From Bacillota bacterium (lineage in GTDB: Bacteria; Bacteroidota; Bacteroidia; Bacteroidales; Bacteroidaceae), in assembly GCA_023664625.1 (NCBI GenBank), contig JAMPFD010000002.1, forward strand, positions 62,001 to 126,000: 64,000 nucleotides of DNA, written 5' to 3'. Under the pieces are notes generated by a model. It searched no databases. It saw only the letters and a program-made list of their open reading frames with translations, and had not been told where the DNA came from. Positions 61,606 to 64,000 of this stretch are shown one piece after another. The number at the start of each line of letters is the position of its first letter. Positions within the stretch are counted from its first letter, which is position 1. The translations under genes and the position numbers were made by a program.

Positions 61606-64000
61606 CTACCCTTCCTTGGCAGTCTTCCTGAACTCGGAAGGTGACATTCCGGTATGCTTCTTGAAGCATTTTCCAAAATATTTCGGATCGGAGAAGCCTA
61701 CTTTGTAGGCTATCTGTGAGAATGGCTCACGCGTACCTTTTATAAGATCTTCAGCCCTCTGCATACGTACATGACGCAGGAAATCAGCAGGAGACATATC
61801 GGCAATCTCCTTGATGCGCTCATAAAACACAGTGCGGGACATCTTCAGTTCAGAAGCCATGTCATTGACACGCAGGTCGGAATCGGAGATATTCTCCTCT
61901 ATATAGGCAAGAAGTTTGTCCATGAACACCTTGTTTTCATCGATGAATTCGGGTGTTTTTAACAGGAAGCGCACCTTACCTGCATCAGCCTGCTCGACTG
62001 CTTCTTCCTGAATCTGCACCTTCTGACGACGCATATAATAGACCATTCCGTAAATTATGCAGAACAGAAGGCACAGGGCACAAAGCGTCCTTCCCCACCA
62101 GCTCTCGAAGAATGTCGGTTCGGCATAGATGTCTATTGACTTCATATTGTCCATCCATACTCCGTCACTATTGGTACTTCTGACATAAAGACGGTGGTTG
62201 CCTGCCGGGAAATTGGTGAATGAGGCGCTGTTGCTTCCGCGCCGGACATAGGTCCAGTTGCCGTCATCCAGACGGTAAGCGTAGCGTATTCCGCTGTTCT
62301 CCTTATAGTCAAGGGCAGAGAAATAGACTGTCAGGGTACGTTTGTCAACGCTCACTTCAAGACTGCCGATATTTAGAAGCGGTTTCATCCCGTCATTGTC
62401 ATGATAGTCTATTGCCGTGAAGACAATGGAAGGACGGTAATTGCTTCCCTCCATCTGCTGTGGCAGGAATGAGAGGGTGCCGCCCTCTATGGCAAGGATA
62501 ATCCTGTCTGTAACCGTGTTATGTGACGGCAAGGCTTCCGTTATGTTCACTTCACCCAGCTCATCTGTGCTGTATTCCCGGACATTCCCCTTCTTGTCAA
62601 GCCGGAAAATCCGGGAATCACTGACAAGCCAGAGATTGTCAGCATTGTCGCGTACAAGCCCCTGGACTGTATATTCGCCATGATTTTCCAAATCTTTGAA
62701 CTTCAATCCGTCTGCGAGGAGATTCCCGGAGACCAGCAACTGACATCCGCCGCCAAGCGTTGCGACGTATATTCTGCCGTCTTTCATCCTGCAAGTCTGC
62801 ATCACATCACTGCTGAGAAGCGATGTTCTGTCACCTGTCCTGTGACCGGACGTGAAGAAGCGGATGCCTCGGTATGATCTGAACCTGTCAGAAAACGTCA
62901 CTAATCCTGCTGTCGTGGACAATAGCACTACACCTTCCGGCGTTACATCTATACGCCGTACCTTCTTATATATGGACAAATCCCAGCCTTTAAGCTCATT
63001 ATTGGCATTGATGAACCTTACGGCCGGCTTCCCGTCCTTTCCTTTCATGCTCTCATCTATGATATTCAGTCCACCGTCAAAAGAGGCCACAAGTATACGC
63101 CCTCTCGTATCTTCACGGACATCATAGACATTGTTACAACTTAACGAGTAACGGTCGGCAGCGTCATACATATAGTGGTGTACCGTACCGTCAGGCATAT
63201 GCACATACAGTCCGTCACCCTTCGTACCTATCCAAAGCCGGTTTTTGCGGTCACGGTAAAGGGAATATATACCGTTTTTCGCACGGAACGGAAAATCTGC
63301 ACCATAGAGACTGCCGTCTATCGTGCCGGTAAGAACCGCACCTGACATGTCCTGTAGCACGGCACGTGTCTCACGATTGTCATTACGGTAGTTAAGACTG
63401 ACATTTGTATATATGAAGTTCACCAATGCCAGATTATGCGGACAGAGTATCCAGAGATTACCCTGATGGTCTCCGTAATAACGTCTGATACGCGGAATGG
63501 CATTCCTGAAACCGTTAATAGGTCTGAGCAGATAAGGGACGAGTGACTTTTCACGCTCGTCAAAATAAGAGAATGTGCCGTCAGTAGGCACCACCCATAC
63601 CGTTCCGCTGCTGTCTTCATGGAACAGCGGCTTGTCAGAATGCGTCTCATCGGCAACTTCCTGCAAGTTGGCATTAAGCCATTGTGCAGGGGTATCCGGA
63701 GAATCTATGTCAAGAAGAGTCACACCGGGAGCATCGGTAAAGCACCACAGGCGGTGCTTTGAGTCGGCAAAGATTTCCCGGACTGACGCCGGGATGTTCC
63801 CGGAACCTTGCACAGAGAAACGTCTCTCACTGCCGTTGCGCGTGTCAATCACCACAACGCCGGCATCCGTTCCCATGGCAATACGGTTCTTATCAAGAGA
63901 AATACAGGAGTTCACATGCCTGCCTCTACGTGGTTCAAGCCATGTTTTGCCGTTCATTACGAAAACATAATCATAGCTATCTTCCGAGACACGCTTGCCG
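61606..64000 (-). CDS. Membrane sensor with Reg_prop propeller and AraC-type DNA-binding domain, 5' part beyond the window
   Basis: About 797 visible residues; the frame stays open at the right edge, so the N-terminus is missing. The periplasmic part is a Reg_prop-type propeller (e.g. NRLWIGTKGDGLYVHMPDG, GRILVASFDGGLNII) and a Y_Y_Y-type beta domain (YAYRLDDGNWTYVRRG, FPAGNHRLYVRSTNSDG). One membrane helix (RTLCALCLLFCIIYGMVYYM) is followed by only about 141 residues: a short linker and an AraC/HTH_18 domain (DMASELKMSRTVFYERIKEIADMSPADFLRHV). Hybrid two-component systems have a histidine kinase and receiver between helix and HTH; none fits here. Likely a direct sensor-regulator of the neighbouring glycan genes (inference). 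Confidence 0.88.
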   Translation of the reverse strand, partial: GKRVSEDSYDYVFVMNGKTWLEPRRGRHVNSCISLDKNRIAMGTDAGVVVIDTRNGSERRFSVQGSGNIPASVREIFADSKHRLWCFTDAPGVTLLDIDSPDTPAQWLNANLQEVADETHSDKPLFHEDSSGTVWVVPTDGTFSYFDEREKSLVPYLLRPINGFRNAIPRIRRYYGDHQGNLWILCPHNLALVNFIYTNVSLNYRNDNRETRAVLQDMSGAVLTGTIDGSLYGADFPFRAKNGIYSLYRDRKNRLWIGTKGDGLYVHMPDGTVHHYMYDAADRYSLSCNNVYDVREDTRGRILVASFDGGLNIIDESMKGKDGKPAVRFINANNELKGWDLSIYKKVRRIDVTPEGVVLLSTTAGLVTFSDRFRSYRGIRFFTSGHRTGDRTSLLSSDVMQTCRMKDGRIYVATLGGGCQLLVSGNLLADGLKFKDLENHGEYTVQGLVRDNADNLWLVSDSRIFRLDKKGNVREYSTDELGEVNITEALPSHNTVTDRIILAIEGGTLSFLPQQMEGSNYRPSIVFTAIDYHDNDGMKPLLNIGSLEVSVDKRTLTVYFSALDYKENSGIRYAYRLDDGNWTYVRRGSNSASFTNFPAGNHRLYVRSTNSDGVWMDNMKSIDIYAEPTFFESWWGRTLCALCLLFCIIYGMVYYMRRQKVQIQEEAVEQADAGKVRFLLKTPEFIDENKVFMDKLLAYIEENISDSDLRVNDMASELKMSRTVFYERIKEIADMSPADFLRHVRMQRAEDLIKGTREPFSQIAYKVGFSDPKYFGKCFKKHTGMSPSEFRKTAKEG

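Noticed and set aside
1..64000. tRNA genes, rRNA genes or CRISPR arrays
   Set aside because: No cloverleaf with a TTCGA arm, no rRNA sequence and no repeat-spacer pattern with unique spacers were seen; the 22-bp arrays have no spacers.

Overview
The window looks like the chromosome of a Bacteroidales bacterium, most likely Prevotella or a close relative. The reasons are the SusC/SusD pair, Bacteroidota-type promoters (-33 TTTG, about 19-20 bp, -7 TAnnTTTG), type IX secretion components PorU and PorV, Prevotella-style C-terminal secretion tails on two cargo proteins, and an rplM-rpsI-rpsB-tsf cluster. Almost every gene lies on the minus strand; the one clear plus-strand gene is a DJ-1/PfpI protein at 20985-21560.

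Layout. (1) 1-17176 is a polysaccharide utilization locus for the pectin backbone: two PL1 pectate lyases, a GH28-like protein, a DUF3826 protein, an edge-truncated beta-helix protein, a secreted TIM-barrel protein, a DUF5123-type surface lipoprotein, SusC, SusD and a type IX cargo protein. Promoters at 5017, 6972 and 17268 and terminators at 5372 and 7041 divide it into three transcription units; the longest runs from PL1 (17176) to SusD (7097). (2) 17177-18306 holds repeats and hairpins only. (3) 18307-35269 is mainly housekeeping: ABC exporter, NAD kinase, DJ-1 protein, small membrane lipoprotein, GH2 beta-galactosidase, ispF, porV, porU, an FAH-family hydrolase, and tsf/rpsB/rpsI/rplM. (4) 35270-36570 carries a MITE-like element and other repeats. 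(5) 36571-54064 is a second glycanase cluster whose families match those known for rhamnogalacturonan-II side chains: propeller-GH2-malectin fusion, an alpha-galacturonidase-like protein, GH78 fused to a sialidase-like propeller, a free sialidase-like protein, GH140 and GH95. (6) 54438-59678 has a lipoprotein/beta-barrel pair and a GH3 enzyme. (7) 59679-61605 is non-coding with a second MITE copy. (8) 61606-64000 is a membrane sensor fused directly to an AraC DNA-binding domain, truncated by the right edge.

Working model (inference): surface lyases and glycosidases cut pectin, SusC/D imports oligosaccharides, periplasmic enzymes trim side chains, and the sensor at the right edge reports the ligand. 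PorU/PorV would process and export the cargo with C-terminal secretion tails.

The least explained signal is a family of intergenic arrays built on GTTACC/GGTAAC, phased at exactly 22 bp, found at five places (5119, 17523, 36291, 43876, 56159), each between one gene's terminator or end and the next unit's start. Next are a MITE-like family with about 29-bp imperfect terminal inverted repeats carrying internal 78-bp repeats, and a GH28 protein with three altered active-site motifs.
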